Positions 1 to 9,517 of a stretch of DNA of 64,000 nucleotides are shown in pieces (the stretch's first letter is position 1; every line of letters begins with the position of its first letter). The stretch comes from Pandoraea captiosa (GTDB lineage Bacteria; Pseudomonadota; Gammaproteobacteria; Burkholderiales; Burkholderiaceae). The notes beneath the pieces were generated by a model. The model was not told the DNA's origin. It made no database searches and saw only the letters and a list, made by a program, of their open reading frames with translations. The translations under genes were made by a program, and so were the position numbers. The stretch covers positions 310,001 to 374,000 of the forward strand of contig NZ_CABPSQ010000004.1 in assembly GCF_902459775.1 (NCBI RefSeq), given 5' to 3'.

Positions 1-1
1 G

Positions 2-169
2 GCGTATGCGCACAACAGCAAACTGTTGGTCAAGGAAGGCGACTCCGTCACGCGGGGTCAGAAAATTGCCGAAATGGGTAACTCGGACGCCGATCGCGTC
101 ATGCTGCACTTCGAGGTACGCAAGGACGGTAAACCTGTGGATCCGATGAAGTATTTGCCGCCTCAATAA
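2..169 (+). CDS. nlpD: NlpD-like LytM/M23 domain protein, C-terminal end only
   Basis: Only the last 55 codons are inside the window; the gene begins upstream. The frame ends in LHFEVRKDGKPVDPMKYL, the typical end of a LytM (peptidase M23) domain, including the final strand with the HFE motif. Preceding residues (VKEGDSVTRGQKIAEMG) match the biotin/lipoyl-like turn of this fold. In gamma- and betaproteobacteria nlpD stands directly before rpoS, as here, and its product activates the septal amidase AmiC in the periplasm. The name rests on the fold plus synteny; other M23 paralogues share this C-terminus. Confidence 0.8.
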   Translation, partial: AYAHNSKLLVKEGDSVTRGQKIAEMGNSDADRVMLHFEVRKDGKPVDPMKYLPPQ

Positions 170-184
170 ACTAGGCAGGGTCGA

Positions 185-1285
185 ATGCTCAAGAGAAAGC
201 GTCGTACTTCGCAAGAGGAAGACCTCGCTGCCCCGGAGCCAGATCAGGACGTAGACGATCGGCAATCCCGGCAGGACGAGGACGTGGACGACGCTTTCGA
301 CGAGCGCGAGGCGGAGGAGGATGACGCGTCGTCATCCGACGCGCGAGACGACGCCGAGGAGGGCGCTCCCTCCTCCGGACGCAAGCGCAAATCTGCCGAC
401 GGCGATGACTTTGGTACCGTCCTTCAGGCCGAACTCACGGCTGACACTGTCCAGCATTATCTCAATCGCATCAGCGCCAAGCCGCTCCTGACGCCGGCGG
501 AGGAACTCGACTACTCCACGCGTGCGCAAGCCGGCGAGTTTGCCGCGCGGCAGGTAATGATCGAGCGTAATCTGCGTCTCGTCGTGAGCATCGCCAAGGG
601 GTATCTCAATCGAGGTGTGCCGTTGCTCGATCTGATCGAGGAAGGCAATCTCGGCTTGATGCACGCCATCGAGAAATTTGATCCGGGACGCGGGTTCCGC
701 TTCTCGACCTATGCCACGTGGTGGATTCGTCAGAGCATCGAGCGCGCCATCATGAATCAGGCGCGTACCGTGCGCCTGCCAGTGCATGTCATTCGCGAGC
801 TCAATCAGGTGCTGCGTGCAAAGCGTCACCTGGAAAAGAGCGCCGCGTATATCGACGGCGGCGAGCAGCGCGACGCGAAAATCGAGGATATCGCCGATCT
901 GACGGGGAAGACGCCCGAAGAGATCACCGATATTCTTGCGCTCAACGAGCACGTGGCCTCGCTCGATGCGCCGCTCGAGATCGATCCGGGCAGCAGTTTG
1001 CTCGACCTGCTCTCGGACGACCGCAGCGAAGCACCGGAACATGAGGTGCAACATCGTGAGTTGGAAGATCTGATGCGGTTGTGGCTCTCGCGGTTGTCCA
1101 CCAAACATCGTTATGTCATCGAGCGCCGGTTCGGTCTCAATCGCGTGGAACCCGCCACGCTGGAGGAGTTGGCCGACGAAATGGGGCTGACCCGCGAGCG
1201 CGTACGTCAGATCCAGCAAGAGGCGCTCGTCAAACTCAAGCGCTATTTCGCGTCTAACGGCGTGCGCAAGGACGCCGTGCTCTGA
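185..1285 (+). CDS. rpoS: RNA polymerase sigma factor RpoS (sigma-38)
   Basis: Stationary-phase and general stress sigma factor of 366 residues. The first ~75 residues are a low-complexity acidic and serine-rich extension, common in Burkholderiales RpoS. Region 1.2 begins near residue 80 (LNRISAKPLLTPAEE). The core-binding and -10-recognition region 2 lies near 115-185 and contains STYATWWIRQSIERAI. Region 3 follows, and the region 4 helix-turn-helix is near 325-350 (LADEMGLTRERVRQIQQEAL). ATG at 185 is 15 bases after the nlpD-like stop, so the two genes are probably co-transcribed, although rpoS usually also has its own promoter inside nlpD, outside this window. Confidence 0.96.
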   Translation: MLKRKRRTSQEEDLAAPEPDQDVDDRQSRQDEDVDDAFDEREAEEDDASSSDARDDAEEGAPSSGRKRKSADGDDFGTVLQAELTADTVQHYLNRISAKPLLTPAEELDYSTRAQAGEFAARQVMIERNLRLVVSIAKGYLNRGVPLLDLIEEGNLGLMHAIEKFDPGRGFRFSTYATWWIRQSIERAIMNQARTVRLPVHVIRELNQVLRAKRHLEKSAAYIDGGEQRDAKIEDIADLTGKTPEEITDILALNEHVASLDAPLEIDPGSSLLDLLSDDRSEAPEHEVQHRELEDLMRLWLSRLSTKHRYVIERRFGLNRVEPATLEELADEMGLTRERVRQIQQEALVKLKRYFASNGVRKDAVL

Positions 1286-1415
1286 CATGGGCGCGGGCGA
1301 CCATATCGTGTTCGCATTGCGTTTCGCCGTCGTCGACATCTCGCTTGCCGCCTGAGTTGGCACTCCGTTCGACGCCGTATGGCGTCACTATCCGATTCTT
1401 CTTCTGGTTTTGACC

Positions 1416-2192
1416 ATGGCATCTCCCGTTCTCGTCTTCGATATTGAAACGATTCCTGACGTCGACGGCTTGCGCAAGCTTGAACCCGCGTATGCCGGCC
1501 TGACCGATGACGCCGTCGCCGAAGCGGCGTTTGCAGCGCGCCGCGAAAAAGTGGGGCACGACTTTCTGCCACTTCATTTGCATCGCGTTGCGGCCATCTC
1601 ATGCGTGTTCCGTGATCGCGACGGTTTCCGCGTGAAGTCGCTAGGCACGCTTGAGGACGGCGAAGGCGCGCTCGTCTCCGGCTTTTATCGCACCATCGAA
1701 AAGTACGCGCCGCAGCTCGTGTCGTGGAATGGCGGCGGTTTCGACCTGCCGGTATTGCACTACCGGGCGATGATCCACGGCATTTCCGCGCCGCGCTATT
1801 GGGATATGGGAGAGGACGACCGCGAGTTCAAATGGAATAACTACATCAGCCGCTATCACCAGCGCCATCTGGATCTGATGGATTTGCTCGCGATGTATCA
1901 GGCTCGCGCAAACGCACCGCTGGACGATTTGGCCAAACTGTGCGGCTTTCCCGGCAAGCTGGGAATGGACGGTAGCAAAGTGTGGGAAGCGTATCGCGGC
2001 GGTAAGCTCGAAGAGATCCGCAATTACTGTGAGACGGATGTGGTCAACACGTATCTCGTCTATTGCCGCTATCAATTGATGCGCGGCGGTCTGCGCCAGG
2101 CCGAGTACGAGCAGGAGATCGAGTTCGTGAAGCGCTCGCTGGCGCAGGAGTCGGCGCCGCACTGGAAGGAATATCTCGACGCGTGGCGGTAG
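1416..2192 (+). CDS. Predicted 3'-5' exonuclease, PolB exonuclease-like
   Basis: Protein of 258 residues with the DEDD-type exonuclease signature: DIETIPD near residue 9 (Exo I), LVSWNGGGFDLPVLHYR near 100 (Exo II) and NYCETDVVNTYLVYCR near 215 (Exo III, DEDDy-like). The family (DNA_pol_B_exo2) is related to the proofreading domain of family B polymerases, without a polymerase domain. ATG at 1416 is preferred over an in-frame TTG six bases earlier. The DNA or RNA substrate in the cell is not established. It is followed 120 bases later by rlmD. Confidence 0.85.
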   Translation: MASPVLVFDIETIPDVDGLRKLEPAYAGLTDDAVAEAAFAARREKVGHDFLPLHLHRVAAISCVFRDRDGFRVKSLGTLEDGEGALVSGFYRTIEKYAPQLVSWNGGGFDLPVLHYRAMIHGISAPRYWDMGEDDREFKWNNYISRYHQRHLDLMDLLAMYQARANAPLDDLAKLCGFPGKLGMDGSKVWEAYRGGKLEEIRNYCETDVVNTYLVYCRYQLMRGGLRQAEYEQEIEFVKRSLAQESAPHWKEYLDAWR

Positions 2193-2311
2193 CCCACGCA
2201 GATTTCCCCGCTTTCGGGAAGTGGCGGCGCGCGGCAAACATCCGCGAGTGCATACCAGGCGGACGAATCGATTAAAATGCCGGGTTTGCTGTCGCCCATG
2301 AGAACAAAGAC

Positions 2312-3850
2312 GTGACCCGCTCCTCCCGAAACTCCTCGCGCAATCGGCCTAGCGCCGAGCCCGGCATTATCGATATCGAATCGCTCGACATGGAAGCGCG
2401 CGGCGTTGGCCGCACGGCGCCGGAAGGCGAGCCGGGCACGCCTGAATTCAAGCCCGGAAAGGTGATCTTCGTCGAGGGCGCATTGCCGGGCGAACGTGTC
2501 ACGTATCTGAGCTATCGCCGCAAGCCCAAATTCGAGCAGGCCGAAACGGTCAGCGTGTTGCGCGCAAGTTCGATGCGCGCCAAGCCGCAATGCCCGCACT
2601 TCGGAAAGTGCGGCGGTTGCTCAATGCAGCATCTCGAGGCGCGCGCGCAAATCGCCATCAAGCAGCGCGTGCTGGAAGACAATCTGGCGCGCCTGGGGAA
2701 GGTGAAGGCCGACGCGATGCTTCGCCCGATTCAGGGACCCGACTGGGGGTATCGTTTTCGAGCCCGCCTGACGGTGCGTTACGTGCCGAAGAAGGGCGGC
2801 GTGCTGATCGGCTTCCACGAGCGCAAGAGCAGTTACGTGGCCGACATGGATTCCTGCGAAGTGTTGCCGCGTCACGTGTCGGACATGCTCGTCCCGCTGC
2901 GCCGTCTGGTGGAGTCTCTGTCGATTCGTGAGCGCTTGCCGCAGATCGAACTGGCAATCGGCGCAGACGTCACGGCGCTCGTGTTGCGCATTCTGGAGCC
3001 GCTCACGCCTGCTGACGAGGACATCCTTCGTGCCTTCGCAGACGCCCATCGCGTTCAGTTCTGGGTGCAACCCAAAGGGCCCGATACGGCAGTCCCGTTC
3101 TATCCGCTGGCGCCGGAGCTTCACTACACGCTGCCGGAATATCAGATCCGGATGCCGTTCAAGCCAACGGATTTCACGCAGGTCAATCACCAGATCAACC
3201 GGGTGCTGGTGCACCGCGCGTTGCGCCTGTTGGCGCCGCAATCGAACGAGCGTGTGCTTGATCTGTTCTGCGGTCTCGGGAATTTCACGTTGCCGCTGGC
3301 GCGACGCGCCGGAACCGTCATGGGTATCGAAGGCAGCACTGCGCTGACCGAGCGCGCCCTTGCCAATGCGCAACGCAATGGCGTTGCCGAGCGAACCGAA
3401 TTCGCGTGCCGCAATCTGTTCGATATCACGGCGGACGATATCCGTGCGCTGGGCGCATTCGACCGTTACCTGATCGATCCGCCGCGCGAGGGGGCGCTGG
3501 CCGTGTCTAAGGCGCTGGCCGAATTGGCGCAGCAGGGTTATGAAGGGCTGCCCAAGCGCATTGTCTATGTGTCGTGCAGTCCGGCCACGCTGGCGCGTGA
3601 CGCAGGTTTGCTCGTACATGAAGCGGGCTACCGCCTGACGCTTGCCGGTGTCGTGAACATGTTTCCCCATACCTCTCACGTGGAATCGATGGCCGTCTTC
3701 GAACACGAGAGCATCGGCCAGCCATGGGTGCCAAGTGTCCGTGTGTCGGCATCGGATGCGACGGATAGCGTTGGTGGCGAAGGCGATGCCGGTGTCGAGG
3801 CGATCGGGGGCGCGGTTGGCGGTGACGGCGTGATACACGAAGACGCCTGA
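2312..3850 (+). CDS. rlmD: 23S rRNA (uracil-1939-C5)-methyltransferase RlmD
   Basis: SAM-dependent methyltransferase that makes m5U1939 in 23S rRNA. An N-terminal TRAM-like segment (residues ~20-80) is followed by the 4Fe-4S cysteine pattern [10 protein letters not shown] near 93. The SAM motif [17 protein letters not shown] is near 315 and the catalytic-cysteine loop [12 protein letters not shown] near 423. The GTG start at 2312 is the only reasonable start; a nearby ATG at 2298 is out of frame. The last ~45 residues after VFEHES are a low-complexity Gly/Val/Ala tail not expected for the enzyme and probably disordered. Confidence 0.93.
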   Translation: MTRSSRNSSRNRPSAEPGIIDIESLDMEARGVGRTAPEGEPGTPEFKPGKVIFVEGALPGERVTYLSYRRKPKFEQAETVSVLRASSMRAKPQCPHFGKCGGCSMQHLEARAQIAIKQRVLEDNLARLGKVKADAMLRPIQGPDWGYRFRARLTVRYVPKKGGVLIGFHERKSSYVADMDSCEVLPRHVSDMLVPLRRLVESLSIRERLPQIELAIGADVTALVLRILEPLTPADEDILRAFADAHRVQFWVQPKGPDTAVPFYPLAPELHYTLPEYQIRMPFKPTDFTQVNHQINRVLVHRALRLLAPQSNERVLDLFCGLGNFTLPLARRAGTVMGIEGSTALTERALANAQRNGVAERTEFACRNLFDITADDIRALGAFDRYLIDPPREGALAVSKALAELAQQGYEGLPKRIVYVSCSPATLARDAGLLVHEAGYRLTLAGVVNMFPHTSHVESMAVFEHESIGQPWVPSVRVSASDATDSVGGEGDAGVEAIGGAVGGDGVIHEDA

Positions 3851-3987
3851 TCCCGTAGGACGGGCGCTCGGCTTGCGCGCTCAATCGGGCGGGGAGGCGG
3901 CGGGGCGCCGTGGTGTTCGGTGATTGCGAATGGGTCCCCGGAGCGCTAGCCGAACGTCTCCGGCTGAATCGCGACCCAACCCAATGC

Positions 3988-4018
3988 AAAAAGCCAGTCC
4001 CGAGGGACTGGCTTTTTT
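3988..4018 (+). terminator. Intrinsic terminator after rlmD
   Basis: A perfect hairpin, AAGCCAGTCC / GGACTGGCTT with loop CGAG, is flanked by an A run on the left and a T run on the right. It can therefore work in both directions, ending rlmD on the plus strand and the convergent Bax-inhibitor gene on the minus strand. The rest of the 241-base gap shows no other structure. Confidence 0.85.
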
Positions 4019-4091
4019 GTGCCTGACGACCTGGCGGCGCTAGCAGACTGGCGCCACCGCGTGCCCGGTGCTCGGCTCGGGCATCGCTGTC

Positions 4092-4793
4092 TTAGTTGCG
4101 GTTACCACCCAGCACACCGAGGATGGCAAGCAGGTTGGTAAAGATGTTGTACAGGTCGAGGTAGATCGCGAGCGTTGCCGTGACGTAGTTGGTTTCACCA
4201 CCGTTCACCACGCGCTGCACATCAAACAGGATGTACGCCGAGAAGATGGCAATGGCGAGCACCGAGACCGTCAGCATCAAGGCCGGCAGTTGCAGCCAGA
4301 TGTTGGCGACCGAGGCCAGCAGAATCACGATCACGCCCATGAACAACCACTTGCCCAGTCCGCTGAAGTCGCGCTTGCTGACCGTGGCGACCGAAGCCAT
4401 GACCGTGAAGATCACGGCCGTGCCGCCGAACGCCAGCATGATGAGGGATGCGCCGTTCGAGAAGCCGAGCACGAAGCTCAGCAGGCGTGTGAGCATCAGG
4501 CCCATGAAGAACGTGAAGCCCAGCAGCAAGGCCACCCCGACACCGCTATTCTTGAATCGCTCGATTGCGAACATGAAACCGAAGGCGACGGCGAGGAACA
4601 GGATGACGCTGATCATCGGGCTGCCTGCGAACAGTGCGAAGCCGTAAGTCACACCCAGCCAGGCCCCTGCAATCGTCGGCAGCATCGACAGCGCGAGCAG
4701 CCAATACGTATTGCGCAGTACCTTGTTGCGCACCTGGGCGGTCGAGACGCCGCCCGTGCCGCCGTATCCGAAGCGTTGGAAATCCTGGTTCAT
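4092..4793 (-). CDS. Bax inhibitor-1/YccA family membrane protein
   Basis: Integral inner-membrane protein of 233 residues with about seven hydrophobic helices from residue 28 to the C-terminus, the BI-1 topology. The N-terminus (MNQDFQRFGYGG) is short and cytoplasmic. Bacterial members include YccA, a modulator of FtsH proteolysis, and BsYetJ, a pH-sensitive calcium leak channel; which role applies here cannot be read from the sequence. It is a single gene, convergent with rlmD and divergent from ndk. The presence of hflKC (FtsH regulators) in the same region makes an FtsH link plausible but unproven. Confidence 0.88.
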   Translation of the reverse strand: MNQDFQRFGYGGTGGVSTAQVRNKVLRNTYWLLALSMLPTIAGAWLGVTYGFALFAGSPMISVILFLAVAFGFMFAIERFKNSGVGVALLLGFTFFMGLMLTRLLSFVLGFSNGASLIMLAFGGTAVIFTVMASVATVSKRDFSGLGKWLFMGVIVILLASVANIWLQLPALMLTVSVLAIAIFSAYILFDVQRVVNGGETNYVTATLAIYLDLYNIFTNLLAILGVLGGNRN

Positions 4794-5015
4794 ATATTGT
4801 GTTCTCCGTGGTCGTTGTGCCTGTTGGCGGGGCCGGCAGGCGCCAGATGACGCGTACGATGACCGGCATCATAGTTGCCGGCTAGTCCCCCGCAGCCGTT
4901 GGTCCGGCTTGTCGTCGAAGTTCAAGGATACCGAAAGATATCCCGGAAGACGTTCGGACGATTCTCGAAATTTCAGGGCAATCGCCCGAAATTCAATCCT
5001 TCGCCACCCGTCAAA

Positions 5016-5034
5016 CCTTTCCATTATGGAAAGG
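5016..5034. repeat. Perfect 19-bp palindrome, candidate operator
   Basis: CCTTTCCAT-T-ATGGAAAGG: two 9-base arms around a single T. It lies ~170 bases upstream of the ndk start and ~220 bases upstream of the divergent Bax-inhibitor gene. There is no T tract, so an operator is more likely than a terminator. The cognate regulator is unknown. Confidence 0.6.
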
Positions 5035-5145
5035 AAAGAGGAACGCCACCTCATATCAACTTCGCGAAAAGCCGAACAGTCCCGGCCGTCCTGCGTTTGA
5101 GCGGTACGCGCACTGTAGGTTCCATCCCCATCATAACAGCCTTCG

Positions 5146-5154
5146 TGCTACAAT
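5146..5154 (+). promoter_or_regulatory. Extended -10 promoter element of ndk
   Basis: TGCTACAAT is an extended -10 (TGn plus TACAAT) located ~50 bases before the ndk start codon. No good -35 is visible at the usual distance, which fits extended -10 promoters. Confidence 0.5.
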
Positions 5155-5202
5155 TACGGGTTCATGTTGGTTATATAACTGCTTAATTTTTTGGAGTTTT
5201 TC

Positions 5203-5628
5203 ATGGCAGTCGAACGCACTTTGTCGATTATCAAGCCCGATGCCGTTGCCAAGAACGTGATCGGCCAGATTTACAGCCGTTTCGAAGCCGCCGGCCTGAA
5301 GATCGCCGCTGCCAAGCTGGTGCACCTGTCGCGCGCTGAAGCCGAACAGTTTTACGCCGTGCACAAGGAGCGCCCCTTCTTCAAGGATCTGGTCGACTTC
5401 ATGATCTCGGGCCCGGTGATGATCCAGGCGCTCGAAGGTGAGAACGCCATCGCGAAGAATCGCGAACTGATGGGCGCCACCGATCCGAAGAAGGCAGAAA
5501 AGGGCACGATCCGCGCCGACTTCGCCGACAGCATCGACGCCAACGCCGTGCACGGCTCGGACGCCGCTGAAACGGCCGCCGTGGAAGTGGCTTTCTTCTT
5601 CCCGGGCATGAACGTCTACTCGCGCTAA
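5203..5628 (+). CDS. ndk: Nucleoside diphosphate kinase
   Basis: Cytoplasmic enzyme of 141 residues that transfers the gamma-phosphate between nucleoside triphosphates and diphosphates through a phosphohistidine. The N-terminus [18 protein letters not shown] and the catalytic-histidine motif NAVHGSDA near residue 115 are diagnostic, and the length is normal. ATG at 5203 is chosen because GGAG at 5193-5196 is well spaced and MAVERTLSI is the family start. It opens the conserved ndk-rlmN-rodZ-ispG-hisS gene order. Confidence 0.97.
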   Translation: MAVERTLSIIKPDAVAKNVIGQIYSRFEAAGLKIAAAKLVHLSRAEAEQFYAVHKERPFFKDLVDFMISGPVMIQALEGENAIAKNRELMGATDPKKAEKGTIRADFADSIDANAVHGSDAAETAAVEVAFFFPGMNVYSR

Positions 5629-5687
5629 GCCGCGTATAGTCGCTCAATCGCAGGAAGATACCGAAGGGATGTTGACGGACCAGGGCC

Positions 5688-6809
5688 ATGACCAACCTCA
5701 CGAATCTGCTTGATTACGATCCGGACGGTCTGGCCGCCTATTGCGGCACGCTCGGTGAGAAACCGTTCCGTGCCCGCCAGCTCCAGCGATGGATCCACCA
5801 GATGGGCGCCGCCGATTTCGATGGCATGACCGATCTGGCCAAATCGCTGCGCGAGAAGTTGAAAACGCGCGCGAACATCGTTGCGCCTGCTGCGATCACC
5901 GACCATCTGTCGGCGGATGGCACGCGCAAATGGTTGCTGGACGTGGGTAACGGCAATGCCGTCGAGACCGTCTACATCCCGGAGGAGACGCGTGGCACGC
6001 TTTGCGTTTCGTCGCAAGCGGGCTGCGCCGTCAACTGCCGGTTCTGTTCGACCGGCAAGCAGGGTTTCTCTCGCAATCTGTCGCTTGGCGAGATCATCGG
6101 CCAGTTGTGGATGGCCGAATTTGCATTGCGCCGCGACCTCGGTCGCGAAGGCAAGAACGAGCGTGTCATCACCAATGTCGTGATGATGGGCATGGGCGAG
6201 CCGCTGCTCAATTTCGATAACGTGGTAGGTGCCATGCGCCTCATGCTCGATGACAACGCTTATGGGTTGTCGCGTCGTCGCGTGACGTTGTCGACCTCCG
6301 GTGTGGTGCCGATGATGGATCGCCTGGGCCAGGAGTTGCCCGTCGCGCTGGCCGTCTCGCTGCACGCGCCGAACGATGCACTGCGTGACGTGCTCGTGCC
6401 GCTCAACAAGAAATACCCGTTACGCGAACTGATGGGCGCGTGCGAGCGCTACCTGGAAGTGGCGCCGCGCGATTTCATTACATTCGAGTACTGCATGCTC
6501 GACGGTGTGAACGATACCGAAGCGCATGCGCGCGAGCTTGTCGCACTGACGCGCGACGTGCCGTGCAAATTCAATCTGATCCCCTTCAACCCTTTCCCCG
6601 AGTCAGGTCTGCTGCGTTCGAAAGATCCGCAGATCAAGCGTTTCGCGCAGATTTTGCTCGACGCAGGTCTCGTCACGACCGTGCGCAAGACGCGCGGAGA
6701 CGATATCGACGCCGCATGTGGTCAGCTTGCCGGCGAGGTGCAGGATCGCACGCGACTTGCGCAGCGTGGCAAATTCGGGAAAATCGCGGTCGAGGTGCGT
6801 ACCGTATGA
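5688..6809 (+). CDS. rlmN: Dual-specificity 23S rRNA/tRNA adenine-C2 methyltransferase RlmN
   Basis: Radical-SAM enzyme of 373 residues that methylates C2 of A2503 in 23S rRNA and of A37 in some tRNAs. The CxxxCxxC cluster motif CAVNCRFC is near residue 112, [12 protein letters not shown] near 163, and the C-terminal [15 protein letters not shown] near 335 carries the cysteine that becomes methylated in the mechanism. The start is ATG at 5688, 59 bases after the ndk stop. The gene ends immediately before a 261-base stretch where pilW would be expected. Confidence 0.96.
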   Translation: MTNLTNLLDYDPDGLAAYCGTLGEKPFRARQLQRWIHQMGAADFDGMTDLAKSLREKLKTRANIVAPAAITDHLSADGTRKWLLDVGNGNAVETVYIPEETRGTLCVSSQAGCAVNCRFCSTGKQGFSRNLSLGEIIGQLWMAEFALRRDLGREGKNERVITNVVMMGMGEPLLNFDNVVGAMRLMLDDNAYGLSRRRVTLSTSGVVPMMDRLGQELPVALAVSLHAPNDALRDVLVPLNKKYPLRELMGACERYLEVAPRDFITFEYCMLDGVNDTEAHARELVALTRDVPCKFNLIPFNPFPESGLLRSKDPQIKRFAQILLDAGLVTTVRKTRGDDIDAACGQLAGEVQDRTRLAQRGKFGKIAVEVRTV

Positions 6810-7070
6810 CGTTGCGCATGGGCGGGCGCGGACCGTGGCGAGGGCCGTCGGCCCCGCGCGTGCCATGCCGCCCGTCGGATCAGTCTTGCACTACAGCATT
6901 CCTTGCGCAGGGCGAGTGCATCGTCCGGCGCGATTCCGTCAGTTCCTCGTCGACGCTTCCGATGCACCGCGCAGATTTTCATGCCGCGTGCACGGCGGAT
7001 AAGGCAGCGGAGCTGTCGTCAGCATATCCTCAGCCGCTGCGGGCGGCTGCTTACGAACGGGGGCGTATCG

Positions 7071-8156
7071 ATGGATAACCAGAATCAGGCGGATGCAGGC
7101 GGACAAGCCGAGGCTCAGGGCCAGGGATTGCCGCAGGGAGCACCTGCCGGATGGGCTGAGCTGGGCGCGCAAGTGGGAGCGCAACTGGCCGCATTGCGCG
7201 AGAAGCGCGGCATGTCGATCGAAGACGTGTCGGCGCGCCTGAAAGTCTCCGTGCAAAAGCTCAAGCGTCTTGAAGCCGGTGAGTGGGATGCCTTGCCGGA
7301 GATGCCTTTCATTCAAGGCGTGGTGCGCAGTTATGCCCGAATGGTCGGGGGAGACCCCGAGCCGATGATCGAATCGCTGCGCCGTGTCGGCGGTCCGGCG
7401 TCGGTCGCCATCGATATTCCGCAACCGCAGGCGGGGCAGCCGAGCATTCCGAAGAGCCCGGTACGTTTCCGTTCGCCGGTCGCCGCATCGCAGGCGAAGT
7501 GGCCATGGGCGCTGGCCGCCCTGGTCGTGATCGCCGGTGCCGCCTGGTACTTCGGCAATTCACACAAGAGCGGTCGGGGTGCGACCGAGCCGGCCGAGCT
7601 GGCCAGCGCAGCCACCGCGCAAGGGACGGCAGACGCCGCCGAGCCGGCCAGCCAGCCGGTCGTCGCCGATGCCAACGGCACGCCGCCGGGGGCGGACGGC
7701 GCGAATGCCACGAACGCTCCGAATGCCACAAACAATGGCAACACGGAAAGCACAGTCAATAACGCAACGGCCAGCGCGGCGGCCGCAGGGCCTGGCCTGA
7801 TCGCCGCCGTCGATCCGACGCACGTGGTCGCTGGAATCGCAAGTGCCGCCACGGCGCCGGCAGCCGCACCGGTTGCGCCGATCGACGCGAAGGCGTCGAG
7901 CGCGGGTGCGCCGGGCAATGGCAAGATTGCGTTGCGCCTGAAGGCGGATAGTTGGGTCGAAGTTCGTTCGAAGGACGGCAAGGTGCTGTTCTCCCAGCTC
8001 ATGCGCGCAGGTGCCGAACAGGATATTACGGGCGACGCACCGTTCAAGATCGTTGTGGGTAACGTCGCGGGCGTCGAATCGCTGGAATTCAACGGTAAAC
8101 CGGTCGAGATCAAGTCCCGCAATGCGGGCAACGTGGCGCGTCTGACGCTCCAGTAA
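7071..8156 (+). CDS. rodZ: RodZ-family helix-turn-helix membrane protein
   Basis: Cell-shape protein of 361 residues linking MreB to the membrane. A Cro/C1-type helix-turn-helix occupies residues ~36-70 (LREKRGMSIEDVSARLKVS), followed by the conserved FIQGVVRSYARMVG. One membrane helix is near 144-162 (WPWALAALVVIAGAAWYFG). A long Ala/Asn/Thr-rich periplasmic linker then leads to a C-terminal DUF4115 domain (SWVEVRSKDGKVLFSQLM). ATG at 7071 is chosen because the frame further upstream has no protein character. Gene order rlmN-rodZ-ispG-hisS matches many proteobacteria. Confidence 0.88.
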   Translation: MDNQNQADAGGQAEAQGQGLPQGAPAGWAELGAQVGAQLAALREKRGMSIEDVSARLKVSVQKLKRLEAGEWDALPEMPFIQGVVRSYARMVGGDPEPMIESLRRVGGPASVAIDIPQPQAGQPSIPKSPVRFRSPVAASQAKWPWALAALVVIAGAAWYFGNSHKSGRGATEPAELASAATAQGTADAAEPASQPVVADANGTPPGADGANATNAPNATNNGNTESTVNNATASAAAAGPGLIAAVDPTHVVAGIASAATAPAAAPVAPIDAKASSAGAPGNGKIALRLKADSWVEVRSKDGKVLFSQLMRAGAEQDITGDAPFKIVVGNVAGVESLEFNGKPVEIKSRNAGNVARLTLQ

Positions 8157-8174
8157 GACCGAAAGAGGGTAATC

Positions 8175-9455
8175 ATGGCTTCTGTAGAATGCATGCCGAT
8201 CATCGGTGGTCCGGCGCCTCGTCGTCAGTCCCGCAAGGTCGGGATTCGCTGGGGCGGCCAGCTCGTGACGGTCGGTGGCGATTCGCCGATTCGCGTGCAG
8301 TCGATGACCAACACCGACACGGAAGACGTGATCGGCACGGCCATCCAGGTGAAGGAACTGGCGCAAGCCGGCTCGGAGTTGGTGCGTATTACGGTGAATA
8401 CGCCGGAAGCGGCGGCCGCCGTGCCGGAGATTCGCAACCAGCTCGACCGCATGGGCGTGATGGTGCCGCTCGTCGGCGACTTTCATTACAACGGTCATAC
8501 GCTGCTTGCCGATTATCCGGACTGCGCCGAAGCCTTGTCCAAGTACCGCATCAACCCGGGTAACGTCGGCAAGGGCGCGAAGCGCGACACGCAGTTCTCG
8601 CAAATGATCGAGATGGCGATCAAGTACGACAAGCCGGTGCGTATCGGTGTGAACTGGGGCAGCCTGGATCAGTCGTTGCTGGCACGCATCATGGACGAGA
8701 ACGCAGCGCGTGCCACGCCGTGGGACGCGCAAAGCGTGATGTACGAAGCGCTGATCACGTCGGCGCTCGAATCGGCCGAGCTCGCGCAGCGCGTGGGCTT
8801 GTCGGCCGACAAGATTTTGCTCTCGTGCAAGGTGAGCGCGGTGCAGGATCTGATCGCCGTGTACCGCGAGCTTGCCAAACGTTGCGACTACGCGCTTCAC
8901 CTTGGCCTGACCGAAGCCGGTATGGGGTCGAAGGGAATCGTTGCATCGACGGCTGCCCTGTCGGTGCTGCTGCAAGAGGGGATTGGCGACACCATCCGTA
9001 TTTCGCTGACGCCCGAGCCGGGTGGCGCGCGTACGGGCGAAGTCGTGGTCGCGCAGGAAATCCTTCAGACGATGGGCCTGCGTGCCTTCGCACCGATGGT
9101 GATCGCTTGCCCGGGTTGCGGGCGCACGACCAGCACGGTGTTCCAGGAACTGGCTGCGAGCATTCAGAAATATCTGCGTGAACAAATGCCTGTGTGGAAG
9201 GCTCAATATCCGGGCGTCGAGAACATGAACGTCGCCGTGATGGGCTGCATCGTGAATGGCCCGGGCGAGTCGAAGCACGCCAACATCGGCATCAGCTTGC
9301 CGGGGTCGGGCGAATCGCCCGCTGCGCCGGTTTTCGTCGATGGTGAAAAGGTGCGTACGCTGCGCGGCGAGCACATCGCCGAAGAGTTCCAGCAGATCGT
9401 CGACGATTACGTGAAGACGCATTACGGCCAAACGCAAGGCGCGGTTGCCGCGTAA
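8175..9455 (+). CDS. ispG: 4-hydroxy-3-methylbut-2-en-1-yl diphosphate synthase (flavodoxin)
   Basis: Iron-sulfur enzyme of the non-mevalonate isoprenoid pathway that reductively opens MEcPP to HMBPP. The protein has 426 residues. The N-terminal TIM-barrel segment includes [14 protein letters not shown] near 39. Cluster cysteines lie in [16 protein letters not shown] near 313 and [18 protein letters not shown] near 355. The length fits the longer proteobacterial form. The start at 8175 follows the rodZ stop by 18 bases, with AAAGAGG as ribosome-binding site. Confidence 0.97.
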   Translation: MASVECMPIIGGPAPRRQSRKVGIRWGGQLVTVGGDSPIRVQSMTNTDTEDVIGTAIQVKELAQAGSELVRITVNTPEAAAAVPEIRNQLDRMGVMVPLVGDFHYNGHTLLADYPDCAEALSKYRINPGNVGKGAKRDTQFSQMIEMAIKYDKPVRIGVNWGSLDQSLLARIMDENAARATPWDAQSVMYEALITSALESAELAQRVGLSADKILLSCKVSAVQDLIAVYRELAKRCDYALHLGLTEAGMGSKGIVASTAALSVLLQEGIGDTIRISLTPEPGGARTGEVVVAQEILQTMGLRAFAPMVIACPGCGRTTSTVFQELAASIQKYLREQMPVWKAQYPGVENMNVAVMGCIVNGPGESKHANIGISLPGSGESPAAPVFVDGEKVRTLRGEHIAEEFQQIVDDYVKTHYGQTQGAVAA

Positions 9456-9517
9456 CACGGCAATTCGGCAGGAGGCGGGCAGCGAGCGGGCTGCCCGCCG
9501 GCAGAACACAAGAGAAT

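Larger units (their letters stand above)
4794..5202. other. 409-base intergenic region, Bax-inhibitor gene to ndk
   Basis: No gene is supported here; short open frames lack ribosome-binding sites and have no recognisable protein character. The region holds a perfect 19-bp palindrome (5016-5034) and the extended -10 element of ndk (5146-5154). Confidence 0.6.

Noticed and set aside
4068-4850. Plus-strand frame of 260 codons opposite the Bax-inhibitor gene
   Set aside because: Gln/His/Glu-rich mirror of hydrophobic codons; the minus strand has seven membrane helices.
5016-5034. Terminator
   Set aside because: The palindrome has a one-base centre, no T tract, and lies far from any stop codon.
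6806-7078. Gene of 90 codons overlapping the rlmN stop
   Set aside because: Composition is not protein-like, there is no signal peptide, and it runs into the rodZ start; at most a remnant.
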